Positions 50,121-59,686 are shown, counted from the first letter of the stretch. The stretch: DNA of 64,000 bases from an uncultured Pseudoteredinibacter sp. (GCF_947502065.1 NZ_CANMYE010000002.1:496001-560000), one strand, 5' to 3'. A program made the numbers and translations. Notes: a model not told the origin generated them from the letters alone.

Positions 50121-51662
50121 TTACTTATACTGCACGTTTTCCCAAATTTGCGCCTTCTCTACGATCTGATCGATGGTAAAGGTATCCGGCTTCTGTCTTG
50201 GCGGATACTTTTTGAAGGACTGTAAAAACGGAATCAAGACAGTTGAAGCCATTGCAGATTGTGGTAACACCTTATCCGCCCACCATTCGTTGTAAGCATT
50301 TGAATGCTCATCGGCACGCTCATAAGGATCGCGACGCAGATTGAATAGCTTCGGTATACGCAAAAATTCAAACTGTTCACGCCATACATCAAAGCGCTTG
50401 GCGCGCTGCTCTGCATAAACCAGCTTCCAATCTTCACGGCGCAGCCCAACAATGTCTGAGGTATCCGACAAGTAGATAAAATGATTGCGTGGCGATTTCT
50501 TCTCTTTGCCGGTTAGATAGGGCAGCAAGTTATAGCCATCCAAGTGCACATTATACTTACGACCACTTACCGTCTTACCTTTCAGTAACTGCTGAGTGAT
50601 ATCGCCTTCACCCACGGCGGCCATCAAGGTCGGAAACCAATCTAAGTGCGAAGCGATTTCATTGGAAACCTGAGGCTTAATTTTGCCTGGCCAGCGAATC
50701 ATAGCAGGCACACGATAAGCGCCTTCCCAGTTGGTATTTTTCTCAGAACGGAACGGGGTAATACCTGCATCCGGCCAAGTGTTGTAGTGCACACCGTTAT
50801 CAGTGGAGTACATTACAATAGTGTTATCGCTAATGCCCAGCTTATCCAACTGATCTAGCATGGCACCTACCTTTTCATCGTGAGCCACCATTACATCGTT
50901 GTAAAAGCCCTGCCCAGATTTGCCCTTGGTATCCGCTGCTGGGTGAGTACGAAAATGCATACCTGTGGTGTTCACCCAAACGAAAAATGGCTTCTTAGCC
51001 TTATGAGCCTTATCGACAAAGCCCATGGCCTTATCAACAAATTCCTGGTCGACAGTTTCCATACGTTTGCGAGTCAGCGGGCCAGTATCTTCAACTCGGC
51101 CATCAGCATAGGAATGCACTACACCACGTGGACCAAAACGCTTACGAAAGCCAGGCGCTTTTGGATAATCTGGATCTTCAGGCTCTTCTTCCGCATTCAA
51201 GTGGTATAGATTGCCAAAGAACTCATCAAAACCATGATTACTGGGCAAAAATTCATCTCGATCACCCAAGTGGTTTTTACCAAACTGGGCCGTCATATAA
51301 CCCTTGGATTTCAACATCCAAGCAAGGGTTGGATCTTCTTTACGAATGCCTTTATCTGCACCCGGCAAGCCAACTTTTGACAACCCTGTACGCATCGGAC
51401 TTTGGCCAGTGATAAACGCTGAGCGACCTGCGGTACAACTTTGCTCACCGTAATAGTCAGTAAACATAACGCCTTCACGCGCAATTCGGTCAATATTAGG
51501 GGTTTTGTATCCCATTAATCCGTGGCTATAGGCGCTAATATTGGTGATACCAATATCATCCCCCCAAAACACCAATATATTGGGACGATCTTGGGCGAGA
51601 GCGGTCCAGCTGGCTCCCAGGGACAGAACGCAAGCTACCCCTCTCAGTATGGACTTAAGCAT
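50121..51662 (-). CDS. Secreted arylsulfatase-type sulfatase
   Basis: About 513 residues. Signal peptide 1-23 (ending WTALAQ), then the sulfatase fold: metal ligands in FWGDDIG (Asp35-Asp36), the formylglycine motif C76-T-A-G-R80 followed by SAFITGQ, and the distal YSTDNGVHYN and HLDWFPT blocks. The cysteine must be oxidised to formylglycine; no activating enzyme gene is in the window. It should hydrolyse sulfate esters in the periplasm. A GTG-initiated extension to 51695 lacks a ribosome binding site, so the ATG at 51662 is used. The divergent LysR gene (51864) is a likely regulator. Confidence 0.92.
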   Translation of the reverse strand: MLKSILRGVACVLSLGASWTALAQDRPNILVFWGDDIGITNISAYSHGLMGYKTPNIDRIAREGVMFTDYYGEQSCTAGRSAFITGQSPMRTGLSKVGLPGADKGIRKEDPTLAWMLKSKGYMTAQFGKNHLGDRDEFLPSNHGFDEFFGNLYHLNAEEEPEDPDYPKAPGFRKRFGPRGVVHSYADGRVEDTGPLTRKRMETVDQEFVDKAMGFVDKAHKAKKPFFVWVNTTGMHFRTHPAADTKGKSGQGFYNDVMVAHDEKVGAMLDQLDKLGISDNTIVMYSTDNGVHYNTWPDAGITPFRSEKNTNWEGAYRVPAMIRWPGKIKPQVSNEIASHLDWFPTLMAAVGEGDITQQLLKGKTVSGRKYNVHLDGYNLLPYLTGKEKKSPRNHFIYLSDTSDIVGLRREDWKLVYAEQRAKRFDVWREQFEFLRIPKLFNLRRDPYERADEHSNAYNEWWADKVLPQSAMASTVLIPFLQSFKKYPPRQKPDTFTIDQIVEKAQIWENVQYK

Positions 51663-51863
51663 GATATTTAGGCCTCTGTTGTCGTTATCGTTCACGCCAA
51701 GGGTACATCTGGCTATGATGTAGCTGAGTCATTACTTACGCGAATACGCTTTATATATGCCTACAGCCTATATCTACTTTAAACAAATTGCAGATATAAT
51801 TGAAATTGCTTTTCACCTGTTTTAGCATAACCCCAAGGAATTTCTTATCTAGGAAGACAAATA

Positions 51864-52805
51864 ATGCGTCCCGATTTAAATCTTTTAAGCGCTCTGCGTG
51901 TTTTACTTGAAGAGCGTAATGTGACCCATGCCGCCAAACGACTGCATGTCTCACAGCCTGCCATGAGTAAAACACTCCAGAAGCTGCGCGAGGAATTAAA
52001 CGACCCACTATTCACTCGCTCTTCCCATGGTTTAATCCCAACCCCTAGAGCCAAGCAGCTAGAACAACAACTGCCAGATTTGTTAGATCAAATCAGCAAC
52101 CTAGTGCATCCTCAGGAATTCATTCCCGGCTCTTATAATGGGCGCTTTAATATTGCTGGGCCCGGGGTCATTCTTGACCAACTTATCCCGGATCTAAGCC
52201 TTGCCTTGCAAGATCACTCGCCCAGAGCAAGCTTGACCATTTCAGAGGTTAGCACCGACTTCACCGAACAGCTTGCCTCAGGCCAGCTCGACTTTGTTAT
52301 ACATATCAATCGCTCAATGCCCGAAGAATTGGTTAAAACCAGCGTTGGCTTTGGCGAAGTTATTTGCGCCATGCGCTCTGATCACCCACTGGCCGCACAA
52401 GAGCAGATTAGCCTTGAAGATTATTTGTCCTTTCCACATGTGCGCCTGTATATCGCTCAAATCACGCACGCCAATATTGGCGTAGTGGATGAAATCCTCA
52501 ACCAGAGCGGCCAACAGCGAGACATCATCTTAGAAACCTCATCGCTATCTTCAGCTTTAGACGTTGTCGCCAAAAGTGACTGCCTGCTTGTGACGGCAGA
52601 CAATCACAAAGAGCTTCAAAACCCAGCATATACCTATAAAACCATGCCGGTTGAGCTCGGCTATCCAACATTAGAGATGGTGATTATTCAGCACCGACGT
52701 AGTATTAACAGCCAGCCACATTTGTGGTTGCGCGGAGTCATGGCCGACATCATGTCGAATTTTTTTCGCGAAGAACGACTGTTTCGCTCCACTGCACTAA
52801 TGTAA
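51864..52805 (+). CDS. LysR-family regulator, divergent from the sulfatase gene
   Basis: A 313-residue LysR regulator. The winged HTH covers about 4-62 (DLNLLSALRVLLEERNVTHAAKRL, QPAMSKTLQKLREELNDPLFTR) and the effector-binding domain the rest (FNIAGPGVILDQLIPDLS...). It is closely similar in its HTH to the LysR at 58523-59530 (shared DPLFTRSSHG-x-x-PTPRA), suggesting paralogues of the NodD/NahR-like branch. It is divergent from the sulfatase, which is a common arrangement for the target gene. The co-inducer is unknown. Confidence 0.92.
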   Translation: MRPDLNLLSALRVLLEERNVTHAAKRLHVSQPAMSKTLQKLREELNDPLFTRSSHGLIPTPRAKQLEQQLPDLLDQISNLVHPQEFIPGSYNGRFNIAGPGVILDQLIPDLSLALQDHSPRASLTISEVSTDFTEQLASGQLDFVIHINRSMPEELVKTSVGFGEVICAMRSDHPLAAQEQISLEDYLSFPHVRLYIAQITHANIGVVDEILNQSGQQRDIILETSSLSSALDVVAKSDCLLVTADNHKELQNPAYTYKTMPVELGYPTLEMVIIQHRRSINSQPHLWLRGVMADIMSNFFREERLFRSTALM

Positions 52806-52833
52806 TTCGTAACACGGCTCTACTGACAAAGCA

Positions 52834-53220
52834 CTACAAGGCCAATGCCACCAAGGCTATGCAACAAGCATAGCCTGCTATCCAAGCCACACTGCGTAGA
52901 GTCGCCCAATTTGCCAAGTAGCAAATTTGATAAACAAGGCGAGTAACAAGGAAGCCGCCGGCATATAGGTGTATTTGTGACACCGCCAACTCAAGCTGGG
53001 CAGCGGTTAATAATGCCAAGCCAAAAATAGGGATGGCCTCGATCGCATTTTGATGTGCCGCCAGCGCGCGCTTACCCCAGCCGCTCAACTCTCCCTGCTG
53101 CTCGCGAGGACTAGCATTATCATAGCCACTGCCTTGCTTTGCCATCGCGATAGCGACCGGCGCTTTACTGAAAACCAACAGCAGCAGATTAAACAACATA
53201 TAAACAGCGACAATATTCAT
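52834..53220 (-). CDS. MAPEG-family membrane protein
   Basis: A 128-residue protein with four hydrophobic segments (about 3-23, 58-75, 80-98, 108-126) and the typical central block RALAAHQNAIEAIPIFG with the conserved Asn/Glu. Bacterial MAPEG proteins resemble glutathione S-transferase-type membrane enzymes; most are uncharacterised. It is convergent with the LysR gene (28-bp gap) and divergent from the AraC gene. Confidence 0.88.
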   Translation of the reverse strand: MNIVAVYMLFNLLLLVFSKAPVAIAMAKQGSGYDNASPREQQGELSGWGKRALAAHQNAIEAIPIFGLALLTAAQLELAVSQIHLYAGGFLVTRLVYQICYLANWATLRSVAWIAGYACCIALVALAL

Positions 53221-53358
53221 AAAGAATCCTTATTTATTGATTATTCTAGGTCTTTGTAGCAATCAATATAATAAGCGCGTGCCGCTAAGATTCGCAATTC
53301 GTATTGACTTTTAGCGCCAGAAAAACACAATTGGGCTTTTCATCACAGATACTTTGCC

Positions 53359-54390
53359 ATGTCAGCTCCCTTGATCAACAGTGAGTATTTAGACGGATTC
53401 AGCGAATATGTCAGCGAGCTGGGCGGTGACCCTGCCGCGCTATATCGCGAAGCCGGCCTTCAACTACCTGAAAATAACAAGACCTTGCACCTGCAAAGTG
53501 GCACACTCAATCCATTCGATCGACATGTACGCCTGCTAGATTTAGCCCGCGAGCGCCTTAAAAGCCCAAGCTTTTGCTTAGAGTTAGCCAGCCGCCAAGC
53601 GGTTGGGGTTTATGGCCCAATTGGCATCATGTCCACCGAAAGCCAGACCATTGGCGATGCATTACAGATGCTTGCTGACCACCTGCAATTCAACGTCCAG
53701 ATGATTCGGCTCGAATTAAGACAGCAAAGTGAAATTGTACAGTTCATTATTCATTGCGAGTATGAGGCGATCGCCAAAAGCCAGGCGCTGCAAGATCATG
53801 CGCTGGCCTTAATTTACAACCTATTACAAATTTTGTATGGCGAACCATTGCGGCTGCGTGCGGCTTACTTACAACATGATGGTTGCGACCACGCCAGTAT
53901 TTACAGTCGCTTTTTTAAATGTCCGGTGGCATTTAACCATGACTTTGTTGGCCTATCGTTTGAACCCAGCCAACTTGAGCAGCCAATCGCCGAATCGGCA
54001 CGGGCGCTGCCGCAGTTATTGCGACAATATTTAGAGCACCGCCATAAAGACAGCCTGATCGAACAAGTTCAGCATGTTATCTGCATCATGCTACCCAGCT
54101 GCCAATGCAAATTGGAAAGTGTCGCGCGTGCCATCGGCTACAGCAAACGCACCTTACAACGACGGCTGCAAGAAGAAGATACCAACTTCCAAGACATGAT
54201 TGACGGCGTGCGACATCAACTCAGCTTGGACTACCTCTCCGAACCCCATTATCGCCTTACCGATGTGGCGGCAGTATTGGGATATTCGGAGTTAAGCGCA
54301 TTTACGCGCAGCTTTAAACGTTGGCAGGGAATCAGCCCACAACAGTGGCGTAGCCAACAGAGAAACCCATTGCTGCAATCACTCGATTAA
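53359..54390 (+). CDS. AraC-family transcriptional regulator
   Basis: A 343-residue regulator. The N-terminal 'Arabinose_bd' type domain covers about 18-210 (YGPIGIMSTESQTIGDALQMLADHL) and the C-terminal two-HTH AraC domain about 235-335 (KLESVARAIGYSKRTLQRRLQEE, YRLTDVAAVLGYSELSAFTRSFKRWQGISP). It belongs to the group related to OruR/VirS-type regulators of catabolic genes. Neighbours are MAPEG (divergent) and tolC (176 bp downstream); the target is not evident. Confidence 0.92.
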   Translation: MSAPLINSEYLDGFSEYVSELGGDPAALYREAGLQLPENNKTLHLQSGTLNPFDRHVRLLDLARERLKSPSFCLELASRQAVGVYGPIGIMSTESQTIGDALQMLADHLQFNVQMIRLELRQQSEIVQFIIHCEYEAIAKSQALQDHALALIYNLLQILYGEPLRLRAAYLQHDGCDHASIYSRFFKCPVAFNHDFVGLSFEPSQLEQPIAESARALPQLLRQYLEHRHKDSLIEQVQHVICIMLPSCQCKLESVARAIGYSKRTLQRRLQEEDTNFQDMIDGVRHQLSLDYLSEPHYRLTDVAAVLGYSELSAFTRSFKRWQGISPQQWRSQQRNPLLQSLD

Positions 54391-54566
54391 CAATAATTTA
54401 CGGCTTGTTTGCTATCCTTAAAGGCTATTGAGTCGACCAGTTGCGATGAACTGGCTAAAATTAGCGGCTAAATCTCAAAAGCTGCCTGCTTTTTTTCGCC
54501 GCAGCATCGTCTAATAGGCAACTTCGGTGCTTTAGGCACTTTGCTTTAATACCAGGGACAAAACCT

Positions 54567-55961
54567 ATGTTAAGAAAAACCCTAATCGTCGCCATCAGCG
54601 GCCTAGTAGCAGCTAGCGGAAGTTACGCTGACAGCTTGCAAGAAGTGTATATGCAAGCATTGAAAAATGACCATCAAATAAAGGCGGATGAGGCAGCTTT
54701 CTTGGCAGGCAAGGAAGCGGTAAATATCGGTCGCGCAAATCTATTACCCAATGTTACCGCGCGCGCAAGCTACTCTAAGACAGAGCAAGATTCAGTAGGT
54801 GCGCTTTTCACTGGCGGCCCTGCGGTAACTACCGCTATCGAGCGTGAGAATGAAGCTTATACGGCGACATTGACGCAGCCGCTATTCAACATGGCTGCCT
54901 GGTATGGCTACCAGCAGGGTAAAGCCCAAAGCAAGCAAGCTGAATATCAGTTTGCCGCGGCCCAACAGTCCCTGATTCTTCGTGTCGTAGAAGCTTACTT
55001 AAATGTACTGCAAGCAATAGACACCTTAAGCACGGCCAAAGCAGAACAAAAAGCGCTTTCGCACCAGCTGGAACAAACCAAGCAACGTTTTGAAGTAGGC
55101 CTAGCAGCAATCACTGATGTGCATGAAGCCCAAGCTGCCTACGATTCTGCCAACGCTCGAACCCTACAAGGTCAAGGCAATGTAGGTATTCAATTTGAAG
55201 CTTTGGAAGTTCTTACCGGTAAAAAGGCAGATGAAATTGCCCCCTTATCCGACGAGCTACCCGTAGTAAACCCAACCCCAGCTGCTCGTGCCGACTGGGT
55301 TGATTTCGCCCTGAAGAATAACTATTCACTTAAAGTTGCCAAAACGAGCGCAGAATCCGCTAAGCAAGGTGCGAAGACAGCCAAGGCCGGCCACTACCCG
55401 ACCATTAATGGTCGCATCTCATACACCGATTATGATGACAGTAATACCGATATTATTGCTCAAGGCACCACGACAGCCTCTGATAGCCGCACAGTAGATG
55501 GCACCACCTTTGCTGTAACACTGGACATCCCTATTTACTCAGGTGGTGGAACATCAGCCAAGCGTCGCCAAGCCTATCAAAGCTGGATGCAAGCCCAAGA
55601 GCTATTAAATAAAGCTCAACGTGACACCATTCAACAGGCTCGCTCAGCGCACCTACAAGTGGTGACTGATGTCGCTCAAGTGAAAGCGCAGAAGCAAGCT
55701 TTAACCTCTAACATGAGTGCACAGGAAGCCACACAGGCGGGCTATGAAGTGGGTACTCGTAATATTGTTGATGTATTGCAAGCGCAACAGCGTTTGTATG
55801 CCGCCCAACGTAATTACGACAACTCTCGTTACGCTTATATCTTGAACAATCTACGCCTTAAGCAGGCAGCGGGCACCTTGTCCCCGGAAGATATTAACTC
55901 TTTGGACAAATGGATGACTAATAGCAAATCGATCATTCGAGCCGAAGTCGACGCGCTGTAA
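54567..55961 (+). CDS. tolC: TolC outer-membrane efflux/secretion channel
   Basis: A 464-residue OEP-family trimeric channel. Signal peptide about 1-21 (GSYADS), then two repeated helical hairpins: SLQEVYMQALKNDHQIK, LLPNVTARASYS, VVEAYLNVLQAIDTL, RFEVGLAAITDVHEAQAAYD in the first half, and the GYEVGTRNIVDVLQAQQRLY block in the second. It serves tripartite pumps and type I secretion. In E. coli tolC lies next to nudF; here it is separated from nudF by about 13.4 kb. A strong terminator follows. Confidence 0.94.
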   Translation: MLRKTLIVAISGLVAASGSYADSLQEVYMQALKNDHQIKADEAAFLAGKEAVNIGRANLLPNVTARASYSKTEQDSVGALFTGGPAVTTAIERENEAYTATLTQPLFNMAAWYGYQQGKAQSKQAEYQFAAAQQSLILRVVEAYLNVLQAIDTLSTAKAEQKALSHQLEQTKQRFEVGLAAITDVHEAQAAYDSANARTLQGQGNVGIQFEALEVLTGKKADEIAPLSDELPVVNPTPAARADWVDFALKNNYSLKVAKTSAESAKQGAKTAKAGHYPTINGRISYTDYDDSNTDIIAQGTTTASDSRTVDGTTFAVTLDIPIYSGGGTSAKRRQAYQSWMQAQELLNKAQRDTIQQARSAHLQVVTDVAQVKAQKQALTSNMSAQEATQAGYEVGTRNIVDVLQAQQRLYAAQRNYDNSRYAYILNNLRLKQAAGTLSPEDINSLDKWMTNSKSIIRAEVDAL

Positions 55962-55976
55962 AAACATTTTACAGTA

Positions 55977-56013
55977 AAAGTAAAACGGGGCTTATTGAGC
56001 CCCGTTTTACTTT
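55977..56013. terminator. Bidirectional terminator between tolC and the YgjP-like gene
   Basis: AAAGTAAAACGGGGCT (55977-55992) pairs perfectly over 16 bp with AGCCCCGTTTTACTTT (55998-56013) around a 5-base loop. The A/T-rich ends supply U-rich tails on both strands. It separates the convergent genes. Confidence 0.9.
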
Positions 56014-56053
56014 CAGTTCTACTTGATCCTGAGCTGCTGCCTTTGTAAATCAC

Positions 56054-56746
56054 TTATAACACCAATAGATGCCCATTTTCCTTGAGCCAAGCCTGAGCCT
56101 GCTGATACCCAGGTTCAAAACACTGCACCAAACGCCAAAACTCTGGGCCATGATTAAAGTGACGTAAATGAGCCACCTCATGTGCTACTAAATAGTTAAT
56201 CACTGATTCTGGAGCTAACATAATCAGCCAATTAAACTGTAGCACCGCTTTAGAAGTGCAATGCCCCCAGCGGCGCTTGCTCTTCCTGACCTTTACTTCA
56301 GCAAACTTCAGCCCATGAGCTGCCGCCAAGCGTTCGACTTTTTGAGTTAAAACAAGCTTGGCTTCTTTGCGATACCAGGCTTGTACTCGCTCTTCAAGCT
56401 GGCTTTTTTCTGCTATAGCGGTATATAGCTCATCGCCGATTCTCTCGGTAATTCGCTTTCCTGGCTTTAGTCGAAGACATAATGAACGTCCTCGCCAAGG
56501 GAGGTATTCACCATCGATATACTGACGCTGAGGAACCTCAGCAAGCTGTTCACTTTGGGCTTTTACGGTGCGTAAAATCCACGCCTCCTTTTTTAAAATA
56601 AAGGCTTGAATTTCAGATTTGGGAAGCCGAAGCGGGGCACGTACGATAACCTGCCCCGCCTCAATGGTAATAGCCAAGCTTTTACGCTTGCTGCGAACAA
56701 GTTGAATTCCTGGCAACTCTTGCTGTGAGGCTTTACTTTCTATCAT
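56054..56746 (-). CDS. YgjP-type (M48/DUF45) metallopeptidase-like protein
   Basis: A 230-residue protein with the zinc-binding HEVAH motif (189-193) and the third ligand region NHGPEFW (His199). RRWGHCTSKAVLQFNWLIMLAP just upstream is a hallmark of the YgjP/UTP-pyrophosphatase-associated DUF45 family. It is cytoplasmic, with no signal peptide. The substrate is unknown. It is convergent with tolC; a short 66-bp gap separates it from the alpha/beta-hydrolase gene upstream. Confidence 0.9.
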   Translation of the reverse strand: MIESKASQQELPGIQLVRSKRKSLAITIEAGQVIVRAPLRLPKSEIQAFILKKEAWILRTVKAQSEQLAEVPQRQYIDGEYLPWRGRSLCLRLKPGKRITERIGDELYTAIAEKSQLEERVQAWYRKEAKLVLTQKVERLAAAHGLKFAEVKVRKSKRRWGHCTSKAVLQFNWLIMLAPESVINYLVAHEVAHLRHFNHGPEFWRLVQCFEPGYQQAQAWLKENGHLLVL

Positions 56747-56812
56747 GGCGATAGTCTAACGTTTTTCGCTAAACTTTTTAATCAGCACAAAAAAGAAAAC
56801 CCCAACGATCAA

Positions 56813-57679
56813 CTATCGACTTAGAAACTCTTTTATATGTTCAGCGCACTCCAGTGGCCTTTCATGGGGAAGCATATGACCTGCCTCCGATAAGCTAAAT
56901 AGTTGATCTTGTGGACGCAGCTTTTGCCAGCGCCCCCAGGATTTATCCATCAGCACATCAGAAAATTCACCCCGCAAGCCCAATACGGGCAATTTCAACT
57001 TGGGCAGCTGACGCCATATATAGGGTACTGAACTGTAAATATGCGCTTCCCAATCACGACTGAAACGCAAACCAAAACCTTTGTCGGTTTCTTTAATACC
57101 GAAATGGCCGTAGGCCTCCATCGACTTCTCAGTAAAGCGGCTAAAGGCTCTTTTGGAACGATGAAAATTAACAGCCTCTTCTCGGCTCGCCCATTGATTC
57201 GGGCGTTTTTTTGCCACAGCAGCCATCGGCACAGGCTTATTGAGCAAGCGCGCCAAGCGCGACATATACCAAAGCGGCGGAGCAACAAATACCGGATCTA
57301 TTAAAACTATTTTAGAGAACAAATCAGGCCGTTTAATCGCCGCAAACATTGTGGTAACACCACCAATTGAATGCCCCATACCAATAACCGGGCCACGCTT
57401 TTGCCTGTCTAAAAACTCTATAAGATCATCGGCATAATTATGCCAAGCGATACTGGAATTAGGCTCCGCTTGATCCTCCCAGCAACCGCGATGGGCCAAA
57501 CCAAAAATATTATAATCATCAGCCAGGCGCGACAGCAGGTCGGCATAACTACCGAAGGGGTAACCCGTTGCGTGGTAAAAGTGGATCGTCTCAGCTCCCT
57601 CTTTTTCGCTTAAGAGCTCATTGAAATGCCCTTTACCATGGTGCATATCATTGGCAATCTCTTTAATACGCTGATACAT
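56813..57679 (-). CDS. Alpha/beta-hydrolase
   Basis: A 288-residue alpha/beta-hydrolase: oxyanion region HFYHATGYPFGSY, nucleophile elbow GMGHSIGG with Ser104, acid in LRGEFSDVL, and catalytic His in SEAGHMLPHERP. It is probably an esterase or lipase-like enzyme acting in the cytoplasm. It starts 10 bp after the spermidine-synthase-like gene and is likely co-transcribed with it and the LysR gene. The substrate is not known. Confidence 0.9.
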   Translation of the reverse strand: MYQRIKEIANDMHHGKGHFNELLSEKEGAETIHFYHATGYPFGSYADLLSRLADDYNIFGLAHRGCWEDQAEPNSSIAWHNYADDLIEFLDRQKRGPVIGMGHSIGGVTTMFAAIKRPDLFSKIVLIDPVFVAPPLWYMSRLARLLNKPVPMAAVAKKRPNQWASREEAVNFHRSKRAFSRFTEKSMEAYGHFGIKETDKGFGLRFSRDWEAHIYSSVPYIWRQLPKLKLPVLGLRGEFSDVLMDKSWGRWQKLRPQDQLFSLSEAGHMLPHERPLECAEHIKEFLSR

Positions 57680-57689
57680 ATTTCACTCA

Positions 57690-58523
57690 CTAGTTTTTAT
57701 TTTTTATATGCCACAGTTCAAGCTCTCCACCCTCGCGCTGAACATTACATGCCTGCAGTTCGCCCAATGTGAGAGGCACCGGACTGAGCAAGGTAGAATT
57801 AAGTTCACCCAGCTGCGAAGCAAAAGCGGCATTAGATTCAGCAAAGGGGCGCCCTTTAAAAGCAAACACAATGACATTGTCACAATGCTGAACTGGCACC
57901 ATCAATACCTTTTTATCGAAGACGCGCCTTAAGCTCAGGGCCAACTGTAACAACTGCTGCTGTTGCCCTACTTTTATATTCGTAACAAGAAGCCCATCAT
58001 CGCTCAAACAACGGAGACACTCTTGGAAGAAGCTCTCCTGTTGCAAGCATTCAGGCTGCTGCGCTCCAGCGAAAACGTCCAATATGATTAAATCAAACTG
58101 TCGTTGACATTGGGGAATAAAATCATTGATATCTTCTTGCAGTAGCTGCAATTCATTCACGCAGTAGTGACTATCAAAATATTTCTGATAAACCTCGATA
58201 ATATCAGGGCAGATTTCACAACAAGTAAATTGCTTGGTCCCTTTCGGCGAGGCAAATTGACGCAACAAATCGCCACCGCCAAGACCTGCCATCAAGATTG
58301 ATTCTGGTTTTGCAAGCTGCGCCAGGTTGATGACCTGAGCATGAGGCAGACAAGCCTTTGTAGGCTGCTGCAAATCCATCACGCTTTGCATAAAGCCATC
58401 TACTTCCAGAAAGCGGTATTGCTCTGTCTGACGCAAGGACAACTGTCCGACCTTGCTAGGGCAGTTAAATAGCAATTCAGCATCCGCAGATTTAAGCTGC
58501 TCTAGAATATTGCTCATTAACAT
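57690..58523 (-). CDS. Spermidine synthase-like (polyamine aminopropyltransferase fold) protein
   Basis: About 277 residues with a Rossmann-type methyltransferase fold: SAM/dcSAM-binding MAGLGGGDLLRQF (about 82-94), CEICPDIIEVYQKYF and the acidic FDLIILDVFAGAQQPE. It resembles the spermine/spermidine synthase family but lacks several of the N-terminal signature residues of true SpeE, so the reaction is uncertain. The start at 58523 forms TAATG with the LysR stop and has AAGG five bases upstream. Confidence 0.8.
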   Translation of the reverse strand: MLMSNILEQLKSADAELLFNCPSKVGQLSLRQTEQYRFLEVDGFMQSVMDLQQPTKACLPHAQVINLAQLAKPESILMAGLGGGDLLRQFASPKGTKQFTCCEICPDIIEVYQKYFDSHYCVNELQLLQEDINDFIPQCQRQFDLIILDVFAGAQQPECLQQESFFQECLRCLSDDGLLVTNIKVGQQQQLLQLALSLRRVFDKKVLMVPVQHCDNVIVFAFKGRPFAESNAAFASQLGELNSTLLSPVPLTLGELQACNVQREGGELELWHIKNKN

Positions 58524-59530
58524 TAAGACCTTGTCCAACGACCTCGCTGCCCCGCTCGCCCAAAGGCCGAATAGGGGTTGTCATCCTCTTCAGGCTCCAC
58601 ATTAAATAGCTGTGATAAGCCAACAATTTTCTCAGCCAACCAACTATGCAATGGTGAGTTTTCGGTACGCTTATGAGAAACCAAAACATAATTGATTTGA
58701 ACTTCTTGATGGGTAGGTATTGGCAGGCTCATCAAGCCACCACCAAATTGCGCAAAATCAGTCAGAAAAGGTGGCCCCATCATAATACAATCCGTTCGAC
58801 GCACGACCTCCATAGCCGTGTAAAGGTGTGAAGTTTCAAATACCTCTCGCATATCATGTTCCATTTGATAAAAAACCTCACCCACCTGATCAATCAGCTC
58901 CATTTCCTCCACATTGGGCATATACAGGGCAACACGAGGGTACTGACTGATATCTTTCCAGTCGGGTTTACGCTGACGCCAAAGAGGGTGCCCTTTACGC
59001 ACCAGCAATACCGGCTTGGTGGAGCCTAAATTCTTGAGATTAAACTCCGGGCGATAGTGGCTACGACGCACATGGATAGCGAAGTCCAAGCCACCATCTG
59101 TTAACTCATCCAGCTGTAGCTCTACCCTTGATAAAGTTGTAACTCGCAGCAAAGGCGCTTCTTGCTGCAACAGCTGCATCAACGCTGGGAGCAGAACAAC
59201 GCCAACGTATTCCGATACCGCAATTGAAATCTCACCCTCATAAGTTTTGGGGTCAAACTGCTGCCCGGCGGTGATCGACTGAACCTGGGATAAGACCCCC
59301 TGCACCTGTGACTGCAGCTCTAAGGCCCTTGGAGTAGGCACCATGCCGTGGGAGCTGCGAGTAAATAATGGATCATCAAACAGATCGCGCAGACGCCCCA
59401 AAGTCTTGCTCATGGCTGACTGGGTGATAAAAAGGCGGTCCGCCGCTCTTGAAACATGGCGTTCTTCGAGCAAAACCTGAAATGCCACCAGAAGGTTTAA
59501 GTCCATTCTGGCCAACTGACGTGTATCCAT
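58523..59530 (-). CDS. LysR-family transcriptional regulator
   Basis: A 335-residue LysR protein with HTH (about 10-68; DLNLLVAFQVLLEERHVSRAADRL, AMSKTLGRLRDLFDDPLFTR) and the effector domain. The C-terminus has an acidic extension (NVEPEEDDNPYSAFGRAGQ). It leads a transcript with the spermidine-synthase-like and hydrolase genes, linked by a TAATG overlap. A T-N11-A palindrome (59558-59572) just upstream is a likely binding site. The divergent 23-codon ORF at 59687 could be under the same control. Confidence 0.92.
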   Translation of the reverse strand: MDTRQLARMDLNLLVAFQVLLEERHVSRAADRLFITQSAMSKTLGRLRDLFDDPLFTRSSHGMVPTPRALELQSQVQGVLSQVQSITAGQQFDPKTYEGEISIAVSEYVGVVLLPALMQLLQQEAPLLRVTTLSRVELQLDELTDGGLDFAIHVRRSHYRPEFNLKNLGSTKPVLLVRKGHPLWRQRKPDWKDISQYPRVALYMPNVEEMELIDQVGEVFYQMEHDMREVFETSHLYTAMEVVRRTDCIMMGPPFLTDFAQFGGGLMSLPIPTHQEVQINYVLVSHKRTENSPLHSWLAEKIVGLSQLFNVEPEEDDNPYSAFGRAGQRGRWTRS

Positions 59531-59557
59531 CGCTATTTATATCATTTTTATACTGTT

Positions 59558-59572
59558 ATGAATTGAATTCAT
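59558..59572. promoter_or_regulatory. LysR-type T-N11-A box
   Basis: ATGAAT-TGA-ATTCAT is a perfect interrupted palindrome that contains T-N11-A, the classical LysR binding pattern. It lies 28 bp upstream of the LysR start codon and beside a possible rightward -10 box (TATAGT, 59573-59578) for the small divergent ORF. Confidence 0.6.
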
Positions 59573-59686
59573 TATAGTCAGTAATCTAAACCATTGGAAA
59601 CATAACAGGCCAATAACTAGACTACACACATCTTAAAGAAAGCAGCGAATAACTCGCCGCAAACCACTAAGCAGGAGATTAGACAC

